DNA of 64,000 nucleotides from M3007 sp031425035. GTDB lineage: Bacteria > Bacteroidota > Bacteroidia > Chitinophagales > Saprospiraceae. The notes under the pieces were generated by a model. The model was not told the DNA's origin and did not search any database. It saw only the letters and a program-made list of their open reading frames with translations. Position numbers and translations under genes: made by a program. The stretch covers positions 1 to 64,000 of the forward strand of contig JANPIN010000098.1 of NCBI GenBank assembly GCA_031425035.1. Direction: 5' to 3'. Below are positions 8,542-17,186 of this stretch, in pieces (position 1 is the stretch's first letter; each line of letters starts with the position of its first letter).

Positions 8542-10725
8542 ATGGTAGAAGAAGAAAAAGACGTCAACACCGACCAGCAGGATATGGTCGCCAATGTTGA
8601 AGAAACCACGCCAACTGACGTTCCAACGACATTGGAAGTGCCGGTTGAAATGGATGGCCCGGAATCGTCGATCATGGTGAGCCCGGAAGATGCAACACCA
8701 GTAGTAGAAGCGCAAGCGGATACCACGGCCGTTGAGGAAGTAGCTACGGAAACCACACCTGAAGAAGAAGTAATTACCGAAACCACGCCTGACCGCGCAG
8801 TGGAAGCAGTTGCTGAAACCCAGGAAGAAATGCAGGCCGCCACTACGGAGGCTGTACCTGTTCCTGCACCGGCCAGAAAAAAAGCGCCGGTCGCCGCAGA
8901 AGAGGAAGATGAATTGGACATTCCGGAAATGGAACCCGTGCAGGCCGGTGGTGCGCACGATGATTTCAACTGGAGCATGGACAAGCGCGGTGCAATTGCC
9001 TATACCACTTCGGAAAAAGCGACGCTGCTCAAACAGTACGACGTTACGCTGAGCAATGTCGAAGAAAACGCCATCATCCGCGGCCGCGTCAGCGCCATCA
9101 GCGGTGGCGACGTAGTGCTGGACATCAACTACAAATCCGATGGCCTTATCCCGATGAGCGAATTCCGCGATACGCCGGATCTCGCCCCAGGCGATGAAGT
9201 CGAAGTGTACGTGGAAAGCCAGGAAGACAGCCAGGGCCAGTTGGGCCTGTCGCGTCGGAAAGCGAAAATCCTGCGTGCCTGGGAAAGCATCGTCGATTCG
9301 TTCAAAAACGGCACCATCATTCGCGGTACCGTTATCAGCAAAACCAAAGGCGGTCTTATTGTGGATTGCAACGGTCTGGAAACCTTCCTGCCCGGTTCGC
9401 AAATCGACATCAAGCCGGTCATCGACTACGACCAATACGTTGGTAAAGTCATGGAATTCAAAGTTGTTAAGGTCAACGAACAGATCAAGAACGCCGTGGT
9501 TAGCCACAAGGCCCTGATCGAAAGCGATCTGGCCGAACAGCGCGAACAAATCCTGGGCAGCCTGGAAAAAGGACAGGTACTCGAAGGTATTGTGAAGAAC
9601 ATCACGGACTTCGGTGCGTTCCTCGACCTCGGCGGCGTGGACGGTTTGCTCTACATCACCGACATCAGCTGGGGCCGTATTGGTCACCCAAGCGAAGTGC
9701 TAGCCCTCAACCAACGGATCAACGTGGTGGTGCTGGACTTCGACGAAAACAAAAAACGGATCAGCCTCGGCCTCAAGCAACTCACCCCGCATCCATGGGA
9801 AGTGCTGTCGCAGGAAGTTAGCGAAGGCGCTACCGTTAAAGGTAAAATCGTCAATATCGAAGATTACGGCGCTTTCGTGGAAATTCAACCGGGCGTAGAA
9901 GGCCTGATCCACATCAGCGAAATTACCTGGGGTAACCAAAGCATCAACGCCAAGGAATACTTCAAGATGGGTCAGGAAGTGGAAGCCCGCGTCGTAACCA
10001 TCGACCGCGGCGACCGCAAAATGTCGCTCTCGATCAAACAACTCAGCGCCGACCCATGGAGTGAAATCCAGGAGCGTTTCCCCATCGGAACCGTTTACAC
10101 CGGCACGGTGAAAAACATCACCAACTACGGCATCTTCGTCGAACTGTCGGAAGGTGTAGGTGGCATGGTGCACATCAGCGACCTGAGTTGGACCAAGCGT
10201 TACGCACACCCAAGCGAGTTCACGAAAGTGGGCGCTCCCCTGGAAGTCGTGGTGCTGGACATCGATAAAGACAAACGCCAGATCAGCCTGGGCCACAAGC
10301 AGACGCAGGACAACCCATGGGATAACTTCGAAAGTCTGTTCCCCGTCGGTTCGTACCACGAAGCTACGGTGCTCAAGCGCGACGATAAAGGCGCTACCTT
10401 CCAACTGCCGCATAACCTGGAAGCATTCGCTCCAGCCAAGCACATCCGCAAGGAAGATGGTACGCAACTGAACGTCGCTGATACCGTAACGGTGAAAGTC
10501 ATCGAATTCAACCGCGATGATCGCCGCATCCTGGTATCGCACACCCGCTACCTGGAAGATTTGAAGAGCAAAGCCGACGCTACGGTTCGTAACGAACGCG
10601 TAAAGGAAGAAGGCGAGCAACAAGCTGCTGTTCAGGACGTACAGAAAAAAGTCGAGAAGGAAACGATGGGCGATCTTTCGGTGCTGGCCCAACTGCGCGA
10701 GCAGTTCGGTAGCGAGAAAGACTAG
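8542..10725 (+). CDS. rpsA: 30S ribosomal protein S1
   Basis: RNA-binding ribosomal protein that docks mRNA on the 30S subunit. Six S1/OB repeats can be read in the 727-aa product, starting near residues 174, 253, 340, 425, 512 and 599; repeats 3-5 have the classic GxFVEL/GLIHISE form, while repeats 1, 2 and 6 are divergent as usual. Odd feature: about 150 N-terminal residues are very acidic and low in complexity (runs of E, T, V, P and A, with one KKAP patch), longer than in proteobacterial S1 and probably disordered. The gene is monocistronic, with a promoter at 8410 and a terminator at 10756. Long open frames on the opposite strand are codon-bias shadows. Confidence 0.96.
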   Translation: MVEEEKDVNTDQQDMVANVEETTPTDVPTTLEVPVEMDGPESSIMVSPEDATPVVEAQADTTAVEEVATETTPEEEVITETTPDRAVEAVAETQEEMQAATTEAVPVPAPARKKAPVAAEEEDELDIPEMEPVQAGGAHDDFNWSMDKRGAIAYTTSEKATLLKQYDVTLSNVEENAIIRGRVSAISGGDVVLDINYKSDGLIPMSEFRDTPDLAPGDEVEVYVESQEDSQGQLGLSRRKAKILRAWESIVDSFKNGTIIRGTVISKTKGGLIVDCNGLETFLPGSQIDIKPVIDYDQYVGKVMEFKVVKVNEQIKNAVVSHKALIESDLAEQREQILGSLEKGQVLEGIVKNITDFGAFLDLGGVDGLLYITDISWGRIGHPSEVLALNQRINVVVLDFDENKKRISLGLKQLTPHPWEVLSQEVSEGATVKGKIVNIEDYGAFVEIQPGVEGLIHISEITWGNQSINAKEYFKMGQEVEARVVTIDRGDRKMSLSIKQLSADPWSEIQERFPIGTVYTGTVKNITNYGIFVELSEGVGGMVHISDLSWTKRYAHPSEFTKVGAPLEVVVLDIDKDKRQISLGHKQTQDNPWDNFESLFPVGSYHEATVLKRDDKGATFQLPHNLEAFAPAKHIRKEDGTQLNVADTVTVKVIEFNRDDRRILVSHTRYLEDLKSKADATVRNERVKEEGEQQAAVQDVQKKVEKETMGDLSVLAQLREQFGSEKD

Positions 10726-10755
10726 TCTGGTCGGGTTCCCGCAAGTTTTAAATTA

Positions 10756-10795
10756 AAAGATCCCTCGTCGTTTACGGCGGGGGATCTTTGTTTTT
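10756..10795 (+). terminator. Rho-independent terminator of rpsA
   Basis: Stem of up to 15 pairs (10756-10770 with 10775-10789, with two G-T wobbles), loop ttta, then a short T tract (10791-10795), 30 bases after the rpsA stop. Confidence 0.8.
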
Positions 10796-10822
10796 GGTCG
10801 GACGACTCCAAGTCGTCCGACC
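10796..10822. repeat. Perfect 12-bp-arm palindrome after rpsA
   Basis: ggtcggacgact, spacer cca, then the exact complement agtcgtccgacc. It abuts the rpsA terminator and has no T tract of its own, so it looks like a REP-type intergenic palindrome or a protein-binding site rather than a second terminator. Confidence 0.6.
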
Positions 10823-10900
10823 AATAAGTACTTTGGGCCACCGGGCAAGGCCACAGCATCTTTGCCGAACTTTACCCGCCTTCAACGGTTTTAATCTCCC

Positions 10901-12109
10901 ATGAAAAAAATCTTCAACGACCCCGTTTACGGCTTTGTCTCCGTCCCTTACGGCATCGTACTTGATCTGATCGATCACCCTTATTTTCAAAGATTACGGC
11001 GTATCCGGCAACTGGGGCTTACCTCCTTCGTGTATCCCGGCGCGCTGCATACGCGCTTTCACCATGCCCTGGGCGCTTTGCACCTCATGCAGCAGGCCAT
11101 TGAAACGCTCTGTTCCAAAGGCGCCGATATCAGTCCGGAAGAATCGGAGGCCGCCAGTATTGCCATTCTGCTGCATGACATCGGGCATGGCCCGTTCTCG
11201 CACGCCCTCGAGCATACGCTGGTGGATATGCACCACGAGGATGTATCCAGCCTGTTCATGGAAGATTTGAACCGGCAATTCGGCGGCCGACTCGGACTGG
11301 CCATTGCCATTTTTAAGAATACCCACCCCAAGCGGTTTTTGCACCAACTGGTGTCGGGCCAACTGGATATGGACCGCATGGACTACCTCAACCGCGACAG
11401 TTTTTTCACCGGCGTCAGCGAGGGCGTGATCAGTTACGACCGTATTATCAAGATGCTGGCCGTGCACAATGGTGAACTGGTCGTGGAAGAAAAAGGCATT
11501 TACAGCATTGAAAAATTCCTGATCGCCCGACGGCTGATGTACTGGCAGGTGTATTTGCATAAAACCGGCGTGGTAGCCGAGCAAATGCTGATCCATGCGC
11601 TGCAACGCGCCCGCGAACTGGTCAAGCTGGGTACCGAGGTGGAAGCGCCCCGGCATTTGGGCTGGCTGCTGTACCGGCAATCGGCCACGTCCATGGAATC
11701 TGCTGAAATGCTCCGGCATTTTGCCAAACTGGATGATAACGACGTCATCACCGCCATTAAGTACTGGTCGGAATCGGGCGATCCAACCCTGGCCTACCTG
11801 GCGCAGGGCCTGCTGGACCGCAAGTTGTTGCGACTGGAATGGCATATCAGCCCGATTGACCCGGAGTACATAGAAAATATACGCGCCCGGGTGCGGCATG
11901 CTTTTGGTTCCAATTTACAGACCGATCACCTGGTATATGTCGGTCAGGAAAGTAACCGGGCCTATGACGAATCCGGAGAACAGATCAATATTCTGTTTAA
12001 GAACGGCGAGACCCGGTCGCTGAACGAATGTTCCGAAGTACCGCTTTATACCCAGTTAGTCACCAAATACTACGTTTGTTACCCGAAGAACCTGCCTCCG
12101 CTGGGGTAA
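10901..12109 (+). CDS. HD-domain phosphohydrolase (COG1078 type)
   Basis: Metal-dependent HD-superfamily phosphohydrolase of 402 aa. The H...HD...D metal ligands are visible: LHTRFHHALGALH (first His), HDIGHGPFSHALEH (the HD pair) and SGQLDMDRMDYLNRDS (distal Asp). This arrangement is that of the COG1078/YdhJ-like group related to dNTP triphosphohydrolases; some members hydrolyse dNTPs, but the natural substrate of this one is not shown. It is preceded by the rpsA terminator and palindrome, so it has its own transcription unit. The start ATG 10901 gives the conserved N-terminus KKIFNDPVYGFV. Confidence 0.88.
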   Translation: MKKIFNDPVYGFVSVPYGIVLDLIDHPYFQRLRRIRQLGLTSFVYPGALHTRFHHALGALHLMQQAIETLCSKGADISPEESEAASIAILLHDIGHGPFSHALEHTLVDMHHEDVSSLFMEDLNRQFGGRLGLAIAIFKNTHPKRFLHQLVSGQLDMDRMDYLNRDSFFTGVSEGVISYDRIIKMLAVHNGELVVEEKGIYSIEKFLIARRLMYWQVYLHKTGVVAEQMLIHALQRARELVKLGTEVEAPRHLGWLLYRQSATSMESAEMLRHFAKLDDNDVITAIKYWSESGDPTLAYLAQGLLDRKLLRLEWHISPIDPEYIENIRARVRHAFGSNLQTDHLVYVGQESNRAYDESGEQINILFKNGETRSLNECSEVPLYTQLVTKYYVCYPKNLPPLG

Positions 12110-12165
12110 AAAGAATTTGTAGCAAATCAATCTCTCTGGCGCCGGCATTCAACATTTTGTTTGAT

Positions 12166-12173
12166 TACTTTTG
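12166..12173 (+). promoter_or_regulatory. Candidate -7 element of the repeat-rich exported protein gene
   Basis: TACTTTTG, a perfect TAnnTTTG, 55 bases upstream of ATG 12228. A clear TTG at the usual distance is not seen. Confidence 0.45.
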
Positions 12174-12227
12174 CGGCACAGCAAAGGCTTTAGCCGACTC
12201 ATCATTGAAACAAAACCAACCATCCTT

Positions 12228-13610
12228 ATGAGGAAACTGCTCGTTTTCCTGCCCATTTTCATGGGGTTGCTCGTGACGGCTGCTGCTCAGCAACCCAACG
12301 AAATCAAAAATGCCCAACCCGGAAAATGTTATGCCAAGTGCATGATCGGCGATGTATACGAATCCGTGAACGAACAGGTCATCGTTAAACCCGCCAGCAC
12401 CCAGTCCGTATTCGTCCCCGCCGAATATGAAACGGTGACGGAGCAAGCCCTCGTTAAAGAAGAGAGCAGCCATTTCATCCTGACCCAGGCGGAATATGAA
12501 ACGCAGAACAAACGCGTAGTGGTCAAGGAAGCCGGCAAGCGCTATTTGCTGACGCCAGCAGTATATGAAAAAGCCAAAGAAGGAGAGAAAAGCAAGAGCG
12601 ATTCCAAGCGGATTACCGTGGTGGATGCCGTGTATGAAACCATTACCGAACAGGTGGAAATTAAGGCGGCCAGTAAAAAACTGACTGAATTGCCGGCGGT
12701 ATACGAAGACGCCACCGAGCAATACGTGATCGAGCCGGCGTATACCCGCGTGGAAATAGCCGAGCCCAAGTTCGAAGCCCAGAGCGACCGCATCGAAATC
12801 AAAGCCGCATCAACTAAATGGATACGTAAGAAGGCCGATGCCAGTTGTCTGAGCGCCGATCCGGATGATTGTATGATCTGGTGCCTGGTGGAGACGGCGG
12901 CGGAGTACCAGCCCATTACCCGCAGGGTGAACAAGGGTTGTGACGGCAGCGGTGTGGCCAATTCCGGCTGTACCAAAAAAGTGGAAGTCCCCGCTAAAAT
13001 GGGTACCCGCACCGTGCGCAAAGTGAAAACCCCAGCCAGTGTGCGCGAAGAAATCATCCCGGCGGAATATAAAACGATCACCAAACGCGTCATCAAAACG
13101 CCGGCCAGCATCAAGGAAGAAGTGGTGACCATCCAGGAAATGGCGGCGAAAAATCAGGTGCTGAAAACGCCGGCCTCCGTACGGGAAGAGAGCATCCCGT
13201 CCGAATACACCGATTTAAAAGTACAGGTACTGAAAACGCCGGCCGCCTACCGCGAAGAAAAAGTGCCGGCTGAATTCAAGGCCGTTAATAACCGTGTCGT
13301 GAAAACACCGGCCAGCAACAAGGTGGAAAATATCCCCGTCGAATACACCACCATTACCAAACAAAAGCTGGTCAAAGCGGGCGGCTTCACCGAATGGCGG
13401 GAAGTCATCTGTAATGAAAAACTGCAGATGGGCTATACCATTCGCCAAATCCAGCAGGCTTTGAAAGACCGGGGCTATGATCCGGGCGCACTCGACAACG
13501 CCATGGGGGCAAAGACAAAATTGGCCCTCGAAAAATTTCAGCGTGAAAAAGGCCTCCCGCAGGGTAGCCTCGATCTGGAAACGCTCAAAGCGCTGGGAAT
13601 AAAATTCTGA
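12228..13610 (+). CDS. Exported repeat protein with C-terminal peptidoglycan-binding domain
   Basis: Starts with a signal peptide (MRKLLVFLPIFMGLLVTAAA, cleavage near the AQQ). Most of the 460-aa protein (about residues 40-385) is built of degenerate repeats of roughly 20-25 residues: the first half alternates AEYETVTEQ and VVKEAS-like units, and the second half repeats KTPASVREE followed by IPAEYKTIT. About residues 400-455 form a peptidoglycan-binding domain (PF01471 type: TIRQIQQALKDRGYDPG, then AKTKLALEKFQREKGLP). A short Cys-containing insert (near residues 205-250) may hold disulfides. It is probably a periplasmic or cell-wall-attached repeat fibre; the function is unknown. Translation is taken from ATG 12228, not the earlier in-frame codons, because the signal peptide starts there. 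Confidence 0.8.
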   Translation: MRKLLVFLPIFMGLLVTAAAQQPNEIKNAQPGKCYAKCMIGDVYESVNEQVIVKPASTQSVFVPAEYETVTEQALVKEESSHFILTQAEYETQNKRVVVKEAGKRYLLTPAVYEKAKEGEKSKSDSKRITVVDAVYETITEQVEIKAASKKLTELPAVYEDATEQYVIEPAYTRVEIAEPKFEAQSDRIEIKAASTKWIRKKADASCLSADPDDCMIWCLVETAAEYQPITRRVNKGCDGSGVANSGCTKKVEVPAKMGTRTVRKVKTPASVREEIIPAEYKTITKRVIKTPASIKEEVVTIQEMAAKNQVLKTPASVREESIPSEYTDLKVQVLKTPAAYREEKVPAEFKAVNNRVVKTPASNKVENIPVEYTTITKQKLVKAGGFTEWREVICNEKLQMGYTIRQIQQALKDRGYDPGALDNAMGAKTKLALEKFQREKGLPQGSLDLETLKALGIKF

Positions 13611-13892
13611 TAACGCCAGGGGTAAATCCCGCCTATGGCATGCTTGTTTATGCAACTTATGCACATCAAATGTTAGGAATTATGAAAACTGCCAAAAGTT
13701 CCTGCTATTTGCTGGTTAACTGACGGAACGACAGAAAGGCGACAAAAAGAGCAGATTTGCACGGTTTTTGCATAAGTGAATGAGCAGAAACTTAATCCTC
13801 GCAATCTCGCATTTTCTTTTACATTTGCCTGCAAGTTGCCTGTCAACAGTGCTGCCCACAATTTCCACATTCATTTGTTCATAACTCTGCCC

Positions 13893-14201
13893 ATGGACAA
13901 CAACCTAATTCAGTACATGGTGGATTTCACCATGCCCCAGGATCTGCCTGATGAATTCTTCAATCGCATTTCCCAGCAACGTGAAGCGGTTAATGGCCTG
14001 CTTAGTGAAGGTAAAATTTTGAACTATGCCCTGTCGCTTGAAAACTCGAAATTATGGGCGGTCTTCTCCGTCGCTTCGGAAAACGAGCTGATGGAAGTCG
14101 TTCAGAAACTACCCCTTACCCGCTACATGAAAATGCGGGTTTCGGAACTCACGTTTTACAACGCTGCGAATCCGTTTGCCCTGAGTTTCTCGGTCAACTA
14201 A
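13893..14201 (+). CDS. Muconolactone-isomerase-like small protein
   Basis: 102-aa protein with the ferredoxin-like layout of the muconolactone delta-isomerase family (PF02426): IQYMVDFTMP, a central helix, LWAVFSVASENELMEVVQKLPL, and a C-terminal strand. Members outside aromatic-degradation operons are widespread and their substrate is usually unknown; no other catechol-pathway gene is nearby. ATG 13893 is preferred over the in-frame upstream codons because the family fold starts there. A TACATTTG -7-like box lies at 13820-13827, and a strong terminator follows the gene. The 13611-13892 gap otherwise holds nothing I can support. Confidence 0.65.
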   Translation: MDNNLIQYMVDFTMPQDLPDEFFNRISQQREAVNGLLSEGKILNYALSLENSKLWAVFSVASENELMEVVQKLPLTRYMKMRVSELTFYNAANPFALSFSVN

Positions 14202-14224
14202 CTTCTAACCCTTTATAAACGAGG

Positions 14225-14266
14225 CAGTGCCGACTCCGGATCATCCGGGGTCGGCACTGTTTTTTT
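14225..14266 (+). terminator. Strong rho-independent terminator
   Basis: 16-bp stem (14225-14240 with 14244-14259, one T-G pair), three-base loop, and a T run at 14260-14266. It serves the plus-strand gene ending at 14201 and lies between convergent genes. Confidence 0.88.
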
Positions 14267-14281
14267 GTCTGGCCAAGTCGT

Positions 14282-16006
14282 TCAGGGCGTCATTTTCACC
14301 ACCTTCCGGGTACATTTTCCCGCCGTTCCTTCCAGGGTCATTAGGTACATCCCCGCCGGTTCGGGCACTACCGGTTCCCAGATATTAGGCCCGATTTGCG
14401 CCTGTATGCGCTCTTCGGAAACTATCCGGCCGTTCAGATCGGACCAGGTCAACCGTACCTTCTCTTCCTGCCCGGAAAAATAGGTCATCCGCATGAAGGT
14501 AAAAAAAGGATTGGGATTTATGGTCAGATTGTCCTCCAGCCTCGGCGCCGGACTTGGCCAAATCCGCTCGATAATAGTCTGATCCTCTGGCGTTAATTTA
14601 GAATCATCCAATGTGCCGCCCAGCATACGTACCCGGAGTTTCATTTGCTGGTGCTGACTAAATTGATTGGTCAGGTGCGCCTGTTCCGTAAAAACCAGGT
14701 GAGCGCCCGGCGGCAGATCCATCGTGATTGGTTGCGAAACCAGGCTGGGCCCGCATTCTGATAGCACCAGGCGGCCATCGAAGTACAACGTTGCATTTTC
14801 TTCCAGCACGATCGTGCTCCCGGTGCACAAGAGCAACACACCAGCGCCGGCATTACCATAGTGCAACGTGGCGTTTTTTTTCACGCGTAAGGCGCTCTCA
14901 TCATGAAACTGCATGCAGGAAAAACCATTGTGCATGCTGATCGTCCCTCCGCCATGCTGGTATTCATCCTGGCCGCCAAAGATCAAATCCAGGTAATTCA
15001 TGCAAAGATCGCCGCCGTTGTTGACCAGGTTCAACGTATGCCGTACCGAGTCGCTACCCAGTACTTTGGCGCCGCGAAAATTAGTGAAAGGCTGAATTTC
15101 CAGAGTTTGATACTGTTCGACCACCAAATTGATCGTTTGCGGACCGCTGGTATTCGGCACCGGCCGTCCCTCAACATAACTTTCGTGCTGGGCATCCGGG
15201 TAAGCCGGCGGATTGTATAACGCCAGAAAACTTGAGTTAAAAGGAAAATTATTGGCGGCATCGGTCACGTTCAGCGTATAAGCGCCGTTCGCGAAAAACT
15301 GTTGGCCAGCCAGTACTTCTGTGATCAGGCCAGGCGCCTCATACGATTCTTCGATCCATAAATTGGTTAAATTCAAAAACTGACCGGCCAGTAGAGCTGT
15401 GGAATCGAATGAAAACTTCAGCACCAATTCCTTTAATACCTGTTCGTCAAAATATTCGGAAGGAAAGCAGGAACCGAAACACGAAGCCGCACTGGGGCCC
15501 GCTAAAGTAGTGTGATAACGGGTTGCTCCGCCCGGAATGCCAGTTGAATCGGGGATGGCAATGCCCAAAAAAGCCCCCGTGCACATATCCTGGGAGCATC
15601 CAGATCCGATGCGCCAATCATAGGCCGGGTTGTTTCCCAGATTAGCGCAAACCTGGAGATTGAAGACTTGATTAGGCGGAAAGTGGAGGTTGTAGGCCGC
15701 TAGTTGCTCCGCAGTGGCCCGGATAAAGAGCGGCTCTTCCGGATTGATCTGCGCCAGATCGATTTTTGCACCGTTAAACGGCAGTGCCTGGGCCGAAATA
15801 CAGCGCGATGAATCCACCGGACCGTCCCAGTTGCCATTCGTAGTTTGATAAATAAGCCAGCCTTGCGGATGATATTGAATAACGGGCATGGCGTCGGCAA
15901 AACAAATGTCGGCCACGATGTTTGAAAAAGAGGTGTAGTAAATTTGTTGAGCGAAAAGGACACAGTGAAAAAGCAGCAAAAGGGGCAGGAATAAAATTTT
16001 TCGCAT
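14282..16006 (-). CDS. Secreted protein with T9SS type A sorting domain
   Basis: 574-aa exported protein. The N-terminus (MRKILFLPLLLLFHCVLFAQ) is a signal peptide. The last 80 or so residues are a type A T9SS tail: NLTINPNPF, then VRLTWSDLNGRIVSEE, then PAGMYLMTLEG and a basic end, which sends the protein through the outer membrane by the Por system. The middle has beta-rich segments resembling right-handed repeats (ENATLYFDGRLVLSE, MKLRVRMLGGTLDDS), common in surface adhesin-like cargo, but no catalytic domain that I can name. It is convergent with the preceding plus-strand gene and divergent from 16157. Confidence 0.85.
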   Translation of the reverse strand: MRKILFLPLLLLFHCVLFAQQIYYTSFSNIVADICFADAMPVIQYHPQGWLIYQTTNGNWDGPVDSSRCISAQALPFNGAKIDLAQINPEEPLFIRATAEQLAAYNLHFPPNQVFNLQVCANLGNNPAYDWRIGSGCSQDMCTGAFLGIAIPDSTGIPGGATRYHTTLAGPSAASCFGSCFPSEYFDEQVLKELVLKFSFDSTALLAGQFLNLTNLWIEESYEAPGLITEVLAGQQFFANGAYTLNVTDAANNFPFNSSFLALYNPPAYPDAQHESYVEGRPVPNTSGPQTINLVVEQYQTLEIQPFTNFRGAKVLGSDSVRHTLNLVNNGGDLCMNYLDLIFGGQDEYQHGGGTISMHNGFSCMQFHDESALRVKKNATLHYGNAGAGVLLLCTGSTIVLEENATLYFDGRLVLSECGPSLVSQPITMDLPPGAHLVFTEQAHLTNQFSQHQQMKLRVRMLGGTLDDSKLTPEDQTIIERIWPSPAPRLEDNLTINPNPFFTFMRMTYFSGQEEKVRLTWSDLNGRIVSEERIQAQIGPNIWEPVVPEPAGMYLMTLEGTAGKCTRKVVKMTP

Positions 16007-16144
16007 GGTTTTGCAAGTTTGAAAGTTGGGAAAATTGTTTGTCCAAATGTAGCCCGGCCTCCGCGTAGTTCACTTTTCCAAACGTCCGCGCCGGACAGAT
16101 GCAAGGAACAAAATCTACATTGGCTAATTTCCACCAGATCGCTC

Positions 16145-16152
16145 TACTTTTG
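16145..16152 (+). promoter_or_regulatory. Candidate -7 element almost at the start codon of the 16157 gene
   Basis: TACTTTTG, a perfect TAnnTTTG, ends five bases before ATG 16157, with a TTG about 22 bases further up. If used, the transcript would be leaderless or nearly so. Confidence 0.4.
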
Positions 16153-16156
16153 GCCC

Positions 16157-16537
16157 ATGGAAAACTGGGAACTGGACTTTGAATGGCTGCGCGTACAACA
16201 TCAGGTCAAAGATTCGATGCGCCGCGAAACCCTGCCCGATCTGAACACGGTGCTTTTCCTGATCGGTATTCAGGAACTGGGGCGCTGGAAAAAGAGCTGG
16301 GGCAAGGAAGAAAAACAGGATCTTATGCATATTGCCGTCTGCCGTCTGCTGAGTACAGATGGGTACTACGAATTTGTCGGCCGCGATGAAGACGGCTGGC
16401 CGCATTACCGGCAGGTGCTGGAAATGCCGAAGGAAAGCACGTTTGAACAGGAAAGAATTCTGAAGGTAAATGCCATCCGGTACTTTAAGGAACTCGAAGC
16501 CGAAGACAGTGAAGCTGCTCTTGCCGACCCGCTTTAA
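16157..16537 (+). CDS. Conserved hypothetical small protein
   Basis: 126-aa soluble acidic protein without signal peptide or membrane helix, rich in W, E and K (MENWELDFEWLR, LFLIGIQELGRWKKSWGKEEKQ, YYEFVGRDEDGWPHY). It looks helical and is a plausible single-domain cytoplasmic protein; I do not recognise a characterised family. Its 3' end overlaps the following cyclophilin gene, so the two are probably co-transcribed. The start is taken at ATG 16157, since upstream in-frame sequence contains no gene-like residues and the promoter box is immediately upstream. Confidence 0.65.
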   Translation: MENWELDFEWLRVQHQVKDSMRRETLPDLNTVLFLIGIQELGRWKKSWGKEEKQDLMHIAVCRLLSTDGYYEFVGRDEDGWPHYRQVLEMPKESTFEQERILKVNAIRYFKELEAEDSEAALADPL

Positions 16538-17186
16538 GTCCTTGCTGCGGGTATGCCTGTTGTTTTCAGGCGCAGCGCTGTTCCTTGGCAGTTGTCAGCA
16601 AAAATATCCGCCCGTTCTATTGCATACGGAGCAGGGCGACATCGAGTTGCGCCTCTTTACCGAAGCACCCCGGCACGCGAACAACTTTGAAAAACTGGTT
16701 TGGGAAAAATTCTACGATTCACTGCTCATTCATCGGGTCGTGCAGGATTTTCGTGTGGAAACCGGCGACCCCGATTCGCGGGTAGCCGGGCCCGGAATGC
16801 GCCTGGGCAATGGCGACCCCGGCTATTTTCTGCCCCCGGAAATAAAAGCATTACCCCTGCGCGGCGCTTTGGCGGCAGTCCAGCAAATGGGCGCAGACAG
16901 CGGCACGAAACGTTCTAACGGGTCCCAGTTCTTTATCGTGCAGGGCCGGCCCCAGACGGAAGCGACCCTCGATGCCTGGGAAAAAAAGTTACAAATTCGC
17001 TTTAGTCCGGAAGAACGCCGCCTCTACGAGAAACTAGGAGGCGCGCCGCAGTTGCAAGGACTGTGCACCGTATTCGGCGAGGTGATTAGCGGGATGGATG
17101 TGGTGGATAAAATTGCCGCTTTACCCCGCGACGCCAATGAGCGGCCTTTAGAAGACGTCCGTATCTGGCTGAAAATCAAGCATTAA
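16509..17186 (+). CDS. Lipoprotein cyclophilin-type peptidyl-prolyl cis-trans isomerase
   Basis: Catalyses proline isomerisation in envelope proteins. The N-terminus is a lipoprotein signal ending in the lipobox LGSC (Cys about residue 29 from the GTG start), so the protein is membrane-anchored on the periplasmic side. The cyclophilin core is clear: HTEQGDIELRLFTE, FYDSLLIHRVVQDF (catalytic Arg after the FHRV-like motif), GSQFFIVQG and TVFGEVISGMDVVDKI. An insertion of about 35 residues (EATLDAWEKK...LGGAPQLQ) before the last strand is typical of Bacteroidota members. Start: GTG 16509 gives a compact signal peptide; an in-frame ATG at 16470 lies deeper inside the previous gene. It overlaps the convergent gene by four bases at its 3' end. 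Confidence 0.9.
   Translation: MKLLLPTRFKSLLRVCLLFSGAALFLGSCQQKYPPVLLHTEQGDIELRLFTEAPRHANNFEKLVWEKFYDSLLIHRVVQDFRVETGDPDSRVAGPGMRLGNGDPGYFLPPEIKALPLRGALAAVQQMGADSGTKRSNGSQFFIVQGRPQTEATLDAWEKKLQIRFSPEERRLYEKLGGAPQLQGLCTVFGEVISGMDVVDKIAALPRDANERPLEDVRIWLKIKH

Noticed and set aside
8395..10692. Two long open frames opposite rpsA
   Set aside because: Phe/His/Val-rich products without motifs; the sense gene has six clear S1 repeats.
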